Under the pieces are notes generated by a model, which searched no databases, was not told the DNA's origin, and worked only from the letters and a program-made list of their open reading frames with translations. 10,016 bases of DNA, from NCBI GenBank assembly GCA_964486825.1, contig CAZAQS010000176.1:1-10016 (forward strand), in the 5' to 3' direction. Each line of letters starts with the position of its first letter. Within the stretch, counting starts at the first letter, position 1. This DNA comes from CAZAQS01 sp964486825 (GTDB lineage Bacteria > Chloroflexota > Anaerolineae > Anaerolineales > UBA4823). The translations under genes were made by a program, and so were the position numbers. This document shows positions 1-6,516 of the stretch, piece after piece.

Positions 1-1376
1 GCTCGTTCGGCCTGCACACGCAGGCGGTTATAAGCTGTATTCAGGATCTCGTCGGGGGCGGTGGATTTGAAATGCAGTAAAACCTGCCCAGATTCGATTC
101 GTGAGAGCTCGAGCAGCTCCGAGACGATTTGCGCCAGTGCATCTACTTCTGCTTCGATCAGTTCCAGGAAACGAGCTGCGGCAGGGGGATCCTCCATTGC
201 ACCCCCTTGTAAGGTTTCTGCCAGAGCTTTTATCGATGCCAGCGGAGTGCGAAGCTCATGAGAGATATTGCTGATGAAATCTCGGCGAATGGTTTCCAGA
301 CGGCGCAGGCGAGTTAAATCTTGGAAGAGCAGCATCGTGCTGCCCTGTAAAGCCTGGCCCAGGGGAATGGCAACACCTTGCAGGTAAGTTTTGGTTGGCG
401 CTAACTCTACAAAGATTTCCTGAGTTTGGCCGCTCTCCTGGCTTTGCTTCCAGAGCTCGACCAATCGATAGTGACGCAGTACTTGTGGCAGCGATCGTCC
501 AATTATTTCATCTGCTTCGATGTCGAAGATGCGTCCGGCTGCCTGGTTGACCAGTTGGACGCGTCCCTGGCTGTCGGCGATCAACACGCCATCCGTCATT
601 TGCTCGAGAACTGCGGACAGCTTGTTGCTTTCGGCGTGCAACTGATGGATCTGGCCTTGGAGTTGGTTGGCCATCCTGGTGAATACATTGGTAAGTTGCC
701 CAACTTCGTCTTTCTGACGGCCCCTAAGCGGCGGCAAGTACAGATCTCCCTCGGCAAGCTGGTGAGCGGCGTGAGTCAGCTCACGCAGGTTTTTTGTCGT
801 TCCTGCTGCAATGAGGATAGCCAGTAGCATTGCGACAAGAGCACTTATTAGGGAGACGCCTATCAGGGTGTTGCGTAGAAGGGCCAGATCTGCCTCTACT
901 TGCTGCAGGGGTACGGCCACACGGATTGTCCCCGAAACACGCCCATCGCTGCTTACAGGCGCAGCAATATAAATCATAGAGTAACCAACCGTATGGCTGT
1001 ACCTCAGGCTGCTACCAATTCGGCCTGACAGCGCGGAAGCAATTTCTGGACGGTCGCGGTGATTATCCATCGTCAAAGGGTCATCGTGCGATTCGCCCAG
1101 TACGACACCACTCAAATCGGTGATCGTAATTCGAGCCTGGAGCAGCTCTGACCATTCCCGAGCTTGCACATTCAGTTCTTCCGGTTTATCCATCCATGCG
1201 GGTGAATCGCTCAAAATATCCCCGATTAACATTGCCTGGGAGGTAAGTCTTTCCTCCAGGTTATCCATATGAATACGCCGTAGAAAAGTGGAGAGATAGA
1301 TTCCGAGGATGGACATGCCAACCAGAATAAGCAGCATGTAGGGGATGGCGATCCGCCAGCGGATGCTTCGAAACAT
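1..1376 (-). CDS. phoR: PhoR-like sensor histidine kinase (partial, C-terminus off the left edge)
   Basis: My translation of the minus strand from the ATG at 1376-1374 is open for 458 codons and runs off the left edge. Visible layout: TM1 about residues 9-31, an extracytoplasmic sensor of about 135 residues, TM2 about 171-192, HAMP about 193-245, a PAS domain about 252-355, and HisKA with the H-box SHELRTPLASIK, phospho-acceptor His373 (codon 258-260). The HATPase_c domain (N, G1, G2 boxes) lies outside the window. The order TM-sensor-TM-HAMP-PAS-HisKA resembles Gram-positive PhoR more than E. coli PhoR, which lacks a large extracytoplasmic domain. It starts 21 bases after phoB, so it is the last visible gene of the pst-phoB-phoR operon and should phosphorylate PhoB under phosphate limitation. 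The ribosome-binding site is weak. The role is inferred from domain order plus neighbours. Confidence 0.93.
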   Translation of the reverse strand, partial: MFRSIRWRIAIPYMLLILVGMSILGIYLSTFLRRIHMDNLEERLTSQAMLIGDILSDSPAWMDKPEELNVQAREWSELLQARITITDLSGVVLGESHDDPLTMDNHRDRPEIASALSGRIGSSLRYSHTVGYSMIYIAAPVSSDGRVSGTIRVAVPLQQVEADLALLRNTLIGVSLISALVAMLLAILIAAGTTKNLRELTHAAHQLAEGDLYLPPLRGRQKDEVGQLTNVFTRMANQLQGQIHQLHAESNKLSAVLEQMTDGVLIADSQGRVQLVNQAAGRIFDIEADEIIGRSLPQVLRHYRLVELWKQSQESGQTQEIFVELAPTKTYLQGVAIPLGQALQGSTMLLFQDLTRLRRLETIRRDFISNISHELRTPLASIKALAETLQGGAMEDPPAAARFLELIEAEVDALAQIVSELLELSRIESGQVLLHFKSTAPDEILNTAYNRLRVQAER

Positions 1377-1397
1377 GGTTATGATCCGGGGATGATA

Positions 1398-2102
1398 CTA
1401 TCCTTCGAAACGGTAGCCAGTGCCTCGTACGGTGATGATGCGGGTGGGATTGGATGGGTGAGGCTCGATCTTCTCACGCAGCCAGCGGATGTGAACGTCC
1501 ACTGTACGGCTGCCTCCACTAAAATCCCAACCCCACACTCGCTCTAAAAGCAGATCTCTGGTCAGGACCTGGCCGCGATGCCTGGCCAGATACACCATCA
1601 ACTCGAATTCTTTTGGCTTGACAGGTAGTGGACGCCCCTGTACACGCAGCTCGTGGCGAGTGAGATCAAGCTCCAGATCTTCGAAGGCAAGTACTTCTTG
1701 GGTAGAGTTAGATTTATTTTCAAATTCTGAGCGGTCCAGGCGTACCCTTCTGAGTAATGCCTTTATCCTGGCCTGCAATTCCCGCATGCTGAATGGTTTG
1801 GTGAGGTAATCATCTGCGCCCATCTCTAGTCCTATGACTCGATCGATCTCTTCTTCACGAGCGGTGAGCATAATAATGGGGATGTTGGTCTCCTGCCGCA
1901 GTATCCGGCATACTTCGAATCCATCGATTATGGGTAACATTACGTCCAAGACGACCAGATCCGGCTTATGGCGGCGAGCGACTTGCAGGGCAGCCTGACC
2001 ATCACTTGCAGTCAAAACCTGGTAGCCAGACCTTTTCAGATTATAGGCCAGGGTTTCCTGAAGCGAGGCCTCATCTTCGACGATCAGGATGGTCTCTGAC
2101 AT
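1398..2102 (-). CDS. phoB: PhoB-type response regulator (OmpR family)
   Basis: A full-length 234-residue OmpR/PhoB-family regulator. The N-terminal receiver domain (about 1-118) has the acidic pair Glu9/Asp10, phospho-acceptor Asp53 in VVLDVMLP, Thr80 in MLTAREEE and Lys102 in LTKPF. The C-terminal winged-helix DNA-binding domain (about 138-233) ends with the typical SRTVDVHIRWLREKIE and VRGTGYRF blocks. It starts 8 bases after the pstB stop and is followed by the kinase 21 bases on. Together they form the two-component pair that would sense phosphate limitation and activate the pst genes by binding tandem 7-bp repeats. The name PhoB (PhoP in Gram-positives) rests on the pst operon context; sequence alone would also fit other OmpR-family regulators. 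Confidence 0.94.
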   Translation of the reverse strand: MSETILIVEDEASLQETLAYNLKRSGYQVLTASDGQAALQVARRHKPDLVVLDVMLPIIDGFEVCRILRQETNIPIIMLTAREEEIDRVIGLEMGADDYLTKPFSMRELQARIKALLRRVRLDRSEFENKSNSTQEVLAFEDLELDLTRHELRVQGRPLPVKPKEFELMVYLARHRGQVLTRDLLLERVWGWDFSGGSRTVDVHIRWLREKIEPHPSNPTRIITVRGTGYRFEG

Positions 2103-2110
2103 GGGATAGT

Positions 2111-2866
2111 CTAGCCGAAACGGCCCTCTACATAATCTTGGGTGCGCTGATGTTGGGGGGTGGTAAAGATACGCTTGCCCTCGGACACCTCGACCAGCTC
2201 TCCCTGTAGGAAAAAAGCGGCCAAATCAGCCACGCGGGCGGCTTGCTGGATCGAATGCGGGACGAGCACGATCGTATACTGCTCCTTGAGCTCTTGCAAG
2301 GTGTTCTCTACTTTGGAAGTTGAAATCGGGTCGAGGCCGGAGGTGGGCTCATCTAACAGGATGATCTGCGACTCCATTGCCAGGACGCGAGCCAGGGAGA
2401 GACGCTGTTGTTGACCACCTGAGAGGGAAACGGCAGGCTCGTCCAGCCGGTCCTGGACCTCGTCCCATAGAGCGGCCTGTTTCAAACCGCGCTCGACGGC
2501 AGCATTCAACCTGGAGGAGTTACGCTCTCCAGACATCTCCAGGCCATAGGTCAGGTTGCCTCGAATGGAGAGCGGTAGTACGACCGGCCTGGCGAACACC
2601 ATGCCCACTTTACGGCGCAGTGCAATAACATCTATTTTCGGGTCAAGGATATTTGCCCCATCGATCATGACTTTGCCAGACATATGCGTTACGTCGGCCA
2701 GGTCATTCAGGCGGTTGAGAGTACGCAGCAGGGTGGATTTTCCCCCGCCTGCCGGGCCAAACAGCACGGTGATGGATTTTTCTGGTATCTCCAAACTGAT
2801 GTTTTTGAGTGACTCGGTTCCATCGGAATACTGGATATTCAGGTTCTGGATGCTGATCTTGGTCAT
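2111..2866 (-). CDS. pstB: Phosphate ABC transporter ATPase, PstB1 (Q-loop Gln replaced by Ala)
   Basis: 251 residues, about the length of E. coli PstB (257). Visible motifs: A-loop Tyr13; Walker A GPAGGGKST at 37-45; signature LSGGQ at 148-152; Walker B ILLDE with Asp172 and catalytic Glu173; D-loop SGLDP; H-loop His204 in VPHSIQQAARVAD, a typical PstB tail. The Q-loop is abnormal: PstB proteins read GMVFQKPNPFP, but here GMVFARPVVLP, so the glutamine is Ala92 (GCC, read at 2591-2593) and the following coupling stretch has diverged. The gene starts 3 bases after pstA, and phoB follows 8 bases later. It would power phosphate import through PstC/PstA on the cytoplasmic face. The reading frame is clean, so this is not an obvious pseudogene. 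It probably pairs with the divergent PstB2, which is inference. Confidence 0.93.
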   Translation of the reverse strand: MTKISIQNLNIQYSDGTESLKNISLEIPEKSITVLFGPAGGGKSTLLRTLNRLNDLADVTHMSGKVMIDGANILDPKIDVIALRRKVGMVFARPVVLPLSIRGNLTYGLEMSGERNSSRLNAAVERGLKQAALWDEVQDRLDEPAVSLSGGQQQRLSLARVLAMESQIILLDEPTSGLDPISTSKVENTLQELKEQYTIVLVPHSIQQAARVADLAAFFLQGELVEVSEGKRIFTTPQHQRTQDYVEGRFG

Positions 2867-2869
2867 GGT

Positions 2870-3736
2870 TCACCACTGCCTGCGAGCACGCGCTCTTGAA
2901 CGGATGATGCTGGCCAGGGTGTTCATTCCTAGAACGAAGACCAAAAGCACCAGGGCTGTACCGTATTGGATTTGGATGGGCATTCCAGGAACGGAAGTAG
3001 AAATGACGAACAGGTGATAGGGTAAGGCCATGGTGGCGTCGAATGGGGATTGCGGCAGGCGTGGAAGGAAAAATACTGCCACGGTGAAAAGGATCGGAGC
3101 TGTTTCTCCGGCTGCGCGTTCCAAACCAAGAATGACCCCGGTAAGGATGCCTGGTAGCGCCTCCGGAAGCACGATTTTACGGATGGTTTGCCAGCGAGTC
3201 GCGCCGAGGGAGATGCTGACGACCCGGAAGGACTGCGGAACCGAACGCAGGGCTTCTTCGGCTGTGCTGATGATCACGGGAAGAGTCATAATGGATAAAG
3301 TGAGCGAGCCGGCCAGGATGCTGGTCCCAAAGCGGAGGAAGATGACAAACATGCCCAGGCCAAAAAGGCCGTAAACAACCGATGGAATTCCTGCCAGGTT
3401 GATGATAGCAATTCGGATGATGCGAGTCCAGCGGTTATCGGGAGCGTACTCTGAAAGATAGATGGCCGCGCCAATACCCAAGGGGACAGCAAATATGGCT
3501 GTGCCGATGGTCAATAAAACAGTACCGACGATGGCTGGGAGTATTCCACCTGCCCTCATGCCCTGCTCGGGATAGGAGGTAAGAAAATCCCAGGAGATGG
3601 CCGGTAGGCCCTCATAAGCAATATATAGGACAACCAGCACGATCGGGGTAACCGTCAACGCAGACATCATGGTGAGCAGGCCAAATCCGAAGCGCTGGAT
3701 GTTCTGGCGGGAACGTGAGGCTTTCTGATCCCTCAT
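2870..3736 (-). CDS. pstA: Phosphate ABC transporter permease PstA
   Basis: 288 residues (E. coli PstA 296), a polytopic inner-membrane permease. TM segments are visible at about 20-42, 66-92, 112-135, 140-157, 195-222 and 258-278. The cytoplasmic EAA loop that docks on the ATPase lies about 160-199 (AEEALRSVPQSF then SLGATRWQTIRKIVLPEA). The segment ERAAGETAP (Arg207, Glu211) matches the conserved R..GET stretch of PstA/PstC. The start is supported by AGGAAA about 7 bases upstream of the ATG at 3736. It sits 34 bases after pstC and 3 bases before pstB. It forms the phosphate channel with PstC. Confidence 0.95.
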   Translation of the reverse strand: MRDQKASRSRQNIQRFGFGLLTMMSALTVTPIVLVVLYIAYEGLPAISWDFLTSYPEQGMRAGGILPAIVGTVLLTIGTAIFAVPLGIGAAIYLSEYAPDNRWTRIIRIAIINLAGIPSVVYGLFGLGMFVIFLRFGTSILAGSLTLSIMTLPVIISTAEEALRSVPQSFRVVSISLGATRWQTIRKIVLPEALPGILTGVILGLERAAGETAPILFTVAVFFLPRLPQSPFDATMALPYHLFVISTSVPGMPIQIQYGTALVLLVFVLGMNTLASIIRSRARARRQW

Positions 3737-3770
3737 GAGGATTTTCCTGTTGTTTCAACCTGGGAAGGAG

Positions 3771-4682
3771 TCATGATAGGATCCGCTCCTGCCTTTTCAC
3801 CTGCCGGAAGACAACTGCGGACGCGGTTACATTGACGATCAGGGAGATGAGGAACAGGATAATTCCGATCAGGAACAGGACGTGGTAGTGGGTGCTACCT
3901 CGAGCCACTTCGCCCATTTCCGCTGCAATTGTAGCGGTCATCGTGCGGACGGGTGAGAAAAGCGTGCCTAAGCCTGTGAGGAGCACCGGGGCGTTCCCGG
4001 TTACCATCAAAACGGTCATTGTTTCGCCATTGGAGCGACCAACGCCGAGCATGATCCCGGTCAGAACCCCTGAGCGAGCTGCCGGCAAAGTAACCATCCA
4101 GATGGTTTGCCACCGGGTAGCCCCCATTGCCAGGGAGGCATCCCGATACGAGCGCGGGACGGCGTCCAAAGCGTCCTCTGCAATCGATACGATCGTAGGG
4201 ATAGCGATGCCCCCTAAAAGTAGGGAGCCAGCAAAGGCTGTCAGGCCGGTTGGCAGGTTCAGGAGAACGCGTAGTTGAGGGGCAACCACCAGGACGCCCA
4301 GGAAGCCCAGCACAACCGAAGGCAGACCGGCCAAAATTTCCACCATGGGCTTCAAAATCTCCCGCACCCAACGAGGGGCGATTTCGGACATATAGATCGC
4401 AGTCGCCAGGCCAAAGGGAATTGCGATCAATGCAGCTCCAAAGGTCACGATTAGCGTGCCACTCAATAAGGGCAGAATGCCATACATCGCCTCGATGGGG
4501 TACCAGCGAGTAATCAGCAGGGACTCAAGGGTAAGGTCACCCAGGGCAGGCAAGCTTTCCTGAAGCAGGAAATAAAAGATCAGGACGACAAAGATGATGG
4601 CAGAAAAGCCTGACAGGTTGATCAGGCGCGTGATGATAAACTCTGATATGCTCAGGGATTGGGTAGATTCAGGTTTTCTCAT
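3771..4682 (-). CDS. pstC: Phosphate ABC transporter permease PstC
   Basis: 303 residues (E. coli PstC 319). TM segments are visible at about 22-42, 68-96, 113-135, 147-167, 204-226 and 266-292. The EAA docking loop lies about 169-209 (EDALDAVPRSYRDA, then MGATRWQTIWMVTLP). The conserved stretch GRSNGETM holds Arg216 and Glu220, the type of charged pair implicated in phosphate translocation in E. coli PstC. The gene begins 34 bases after the pstS stop and is followed by pstA 34 bases later. No strong Shine-Dalgarno sequence is visible; AGGGA lies about 12 bases upstream, so translation may depend partly on coupling. Its partner in the membrane is PstA. Confidence 0.95.
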   Translation of the reverse strand: MRKPESTQSLSISEFIITRLINLSGFSAIIFVVLIFYFLLQESLPALGDLTLESLLITRWYPIEAMYGILPLLSGTLIVTFGAALIAIPFGLATAIYMSEIAPRWVREILKPMVEILAGLPSVVLGFLGVLVVAPQLRVLLNLPTGLTAFAGSLLLGGIAIPTIVSIAEDALDAVPRSYRDASLAMGATRWQTIWMVTLPAARSGVLTGIMLGVGRSNGETMTVLMVTGNAPVLLTGLGTLFSPVRTMTATIAAEMGEVARGSTHYHVLFLIGIILFLISLIVNVTASAVVFRQVKRQERILS

Positions 4683-4716
4683 GCGGCGAGTATCCCTACG
4701 AAATCCTGTTAGATGT

Positions 4717-5640
4717 TCAATCTGCCTGGACAGGAACGAAGCCCAGCTCAGCTACAATTTGTTGGGCTTCTTCACTGAAAATCCAATCCAAATATTCTGC
4801 AACTACTCCGGTTGGCTCGCCAGGCGTGTACATATACAAATCCCGTGCGATTGGGTAGCTGTCATCATTCACGGTTTCAATTGTAGGCAAAACGTAACCC
4901 TCACCGGGGCTGCTAGCAATGGCCAGTACTTTCATTTCCGGAGTTACATAGCCTAATCCTTCATAACCAATGGCGTTGGGGTTGTCCCGGACTTCGGCGG
5001 TGATACCCTCCGATGAAGGGAGAAGCAAGGTGTCTTGTGAGAACAGGGTAGTATCGTCAGGATCACCCTGTCGCAAAACTTCTTCCAGGAAATAGACATG
5101 TGTCCCAGAATTGGTCTCGCGGGAGAGACGAACGATGGGGCGGTCCTCCCCTCCTATTTCACTCCAGTTATTTATTGCGCCGCTGTAAATTGCAGCGATC
5201 TGTTGTATGGTGAGCTGGTCGATTGGGTTTTGGTGATTGACCACCACAGCAATAGCATCCTGGGCGATGATGAACTCGACCGGGGTTAATCCCAGTTGTT
5301 CTGCTGCACGCATCTCCCCTTGTGTAATTCGCCTGGAAGCGTTGGCTATGTCCACAGTTCGATTCAGGATGGCAGCGATGCCAGTTCCGGAGCCGCCCCC
5401 TGTGACTGCCAGGCGTACCTCGGGACGAATTTTCTGGTAGCGTTCAGCCCAGGCCAAGGCCAGGTTAACTAACGTATCCGAGCCCTTGTTTTCGATATAA
5501 AGTGCTCCAGGAGTGCCATTGTCTGGCTCCTCTGTCCTTGGACGGCACCCGCTTATTGACAGGATAAGAATAAAAAGAAAGAGAATGCGTACTTTTCCCA
5601 CATTATTCATTATAGCCGAAAAAATGAGCTTTCTACTCAT
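4717..5640 (-). CDS. pstS: Phosphate-binding lipoprotein PstS
   Basis: 307 residues. The N-terminus has a lipoprotein signal: basic start, hydrophobic stretch about 18-30, lipobox SISGC with Cys32 as the lipidation site, so the mature protein is tethered outside the membrane. Phosphate-pocket motifs of PstS are present: NKGSDT (51-56), GGGSGTG (81-87), Asp97-Ile, ASRR (101-104) and SRETNSGT (173-180). It captures phosphate and delivers it to PstC/PstA. It is the first gene of the operon. Two starts are possible: Met1 at 5640, or Met11 at 5610, which leaves a signal peptide of more usual length. Neither has a clear Shine-Dalgarno sequence, so the first ten residues are uncertain. Confidence 0.95.
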   Translation of the reverse strand: MSRKLIFSAIMNNVGKVRILFLFILILSISGCRPRTEEPDNGTPGALYIENKGSDTLVNLALAWAERYQKIRPEVRLAVTGGGSGTGIAAILNRTVDIANASRRITQGEMRAAEQLGLTPVEFIIAQDAIAVVVNHQNPIDQLTIQQIAAIYSGAINNWSEIGGEDRPIVRLSRETNSGTHVYFLEEVLRQGDPDDTTLFSQDTLLLPSSEGITAEVRDNPNAIGYEGLGYVTPEMKVLAIASSPGEGYVLPTIETVNDDSYPIARDLYMYTPGEPTGVVAEYLDWIFSEEAQQIVAELGFVPVQAD

Positions 5641-5748
5641 CGCTCAATGGATATTGCTGCGTAATGGATCCTGATAAAAAGTTGATAATTCCGATGGATT
5701 CCATTCACTCCAGAAGCTAGGAGAGCGATTTAAGGTACAATTCATAAC
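5641..5748. promoter_or_regulatory. Divergent intergenic control region between pstS and pstB2
   Basis: These 108 bases separate the divergent pstS and pstB2 genes and must hold both promoters. They contain the PhoB-box-like tandem repeat (listed separately). There is a -10-like CAATAT on the minus strand (5651-5656) that could serve pstS, and a TACAAT on the plus strand (5736-5741) close to the GTG start of pstB2. No good -35 hexamer is seen for either, which fits activator-dependent promoters. The promoter positions are inference. Confidence 0.5.
5671..5688. promoter_or_regulatory. Candidate Pho box (tandem 7-bp repeat)
   Basis: CTGATAA (5671-5677), the spacer AAAG, then TTGATAA (5682-5688): two 7-bp direct repeats matching at 6 of 7 positions, with a 4-base A-rich spacer and 11-bp pitch. 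This is the geometry of the classical 18-bp PhoB box, although the bases differ from the E. coli consensus repeat CTGTCAT. The partly similar GATGGAT at 5693-5699 continues the 11-bp phase. It lies 30-48 bases upstream of the pstS ATG, in a region shared by two phosphate-transport genes and near a phoB gene. The assignment is inference from geometry and context. Confidence 0.5.
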
Positions 5749-6516
5749 GTGAATGCAACTGAACCTACTTTCACTATTCGTAACTTAAACTTTTACTACG
5801 GGCAAAAGAGAGCCTTGAGCGAGATATCGATGGATGTCTTGCCGCAAAAAGTTACCGCCCTGATTGGTCCTTCCGGCTGCGGGAAGTCAACCTTCCTGAG
5901 GTGCTTGAACCGTATGAACGATACCATTCCCGGGACACGTGTAGAGGGAGAGATTTTACTGCGGGGAGAAGATATCTATGCCCAAAATCTCGACCTGGCT
6001 GTACTGCGTCAAAGGGTAGGTATGGTATTTCAAAAGCCTAACCCCTTTCCACAGTCAATTTATAACAATGTCGCTTTTGGCTTGCGAGTGCTGGGTATGG
6101 CCAGTAACCGGGCCGAACTCGACAAAGCTGTCAGGCACAGCCTGGAGCAGGCGGCCTTATGGAATGAGGTCAAGGATCACCTGGAGGATGAAGCCCAGGG
6201 ACTTTCGCTTGGTGAGCAGCAGCGGCTATGCATCGCTCGTGCGGTAGCTGTAGAGCCAGAAGTGATCTTGATGGATGAGCCAGCTTCAGCGCTTGATCCG
6301 ATCGCCACATTGCATATCGAGGATTTGATCCACGAGCTGAAAGAGCGCTATACGATTGTCATCGTAACCCATAATATGCAGCAAGCTGCCCGAGTCTCGG
6401 ATTACACCGGTTTTTTCTGGTTGGGGGAGCTGATAGAGTTTTCAGAGACCGATAAAATCTTTACCCGTCCTGAAAACCAGCTAACCGAAGATTATATTAC
6501 AGGCCGGTTGGGTTAG
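5749..6516 (+). CDS. pstB: Second phosphate ABC transporter ATPase, PstB2 (degenerate signature LSLGE)
   Basis: 255 residues starting at GTG 5749; an in-frame stop at 5731-5733 leaves no other normal start. Motifs: Walker A GPSGCGKST (40-48), PstB-type Q-loop GMVFQKPNPFPQSIYNN with Gln95, Walker B VILMDE (Asp176, Glu177), D-loop SALDP, H-loop His208 in VTHNMQQAARVSDYT. It is closer to classical PstB than the operon copy except at the signature: canonical LSGGQQQRLCIAR is here LSLGEQQRLCIAR (152-164), so Gly becomes Leu154 (CTT, 6208-6210) and Gln becomes Glu156 (GAG, 6214-6216). It is transcribed away from pstS and its 3' end overlaps the glutaredoxin gene by 20 bases. The Shine-Dalgarno is weak (AAGG at 5732-5735, 13 bases away). 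It probably works with PstC/PstA, perhaps paired with PstB1. Confidence 0.92.
   Translation: MNATEPTFTIRNLNFYYGQKRALSEISMDVLPQKVTALIGPSGCGKSTFLRCLNRMNDTIPGTRVEGEILLRGEDIYAQNLDLAVLRQRVGMVFQKPNPFPQSIYNNVAFGLRVLGMASNRAELDKAVRHSLEQAALWNEVKDHLEDEAQGLSLGEQQRLCIARAVAVEPEVILMDEPASALDPIATLHIEDLIHELKERYTIVIVTHNMQQAARVSDYTGFFWLGELIEFSETDKIFTRPENQLTEDYITGRLG

Noticed and set aside
426..827. A 133-codon open frame on the plus strand inside the phoR region
   Set aside because: It is antisense to the PAS, HAMP and second transmembrane part of the histidine kinase, whose frame is continuous and full of family motifs. The plus-strand product has no recognisable domain.
2111..2866. Reading PstB1 as a decaying pseudogene because of its missing Q-loop glutamine
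   Set aside because: The frame is intact and full length, it is tightly packed in the operon, and Walker A, signature, Walker B Glu, D-loop and H-loop are all present, so specialisation is more likely than decay.
2556..3017. A 153-codon open frame on the plus strand across pstB1/pstA
   Set aside because: It is antisense to two well-supported genes and its composition (Arg/Ser/Pro-rich) is typical of a shadow frame.
3892..4371. Open frames on both strands overlapping pstC
   Set aside because: They are out-of-frame or antisense shadows of pstC; only the pstC frame has transmembrane segments and the EAA loop.
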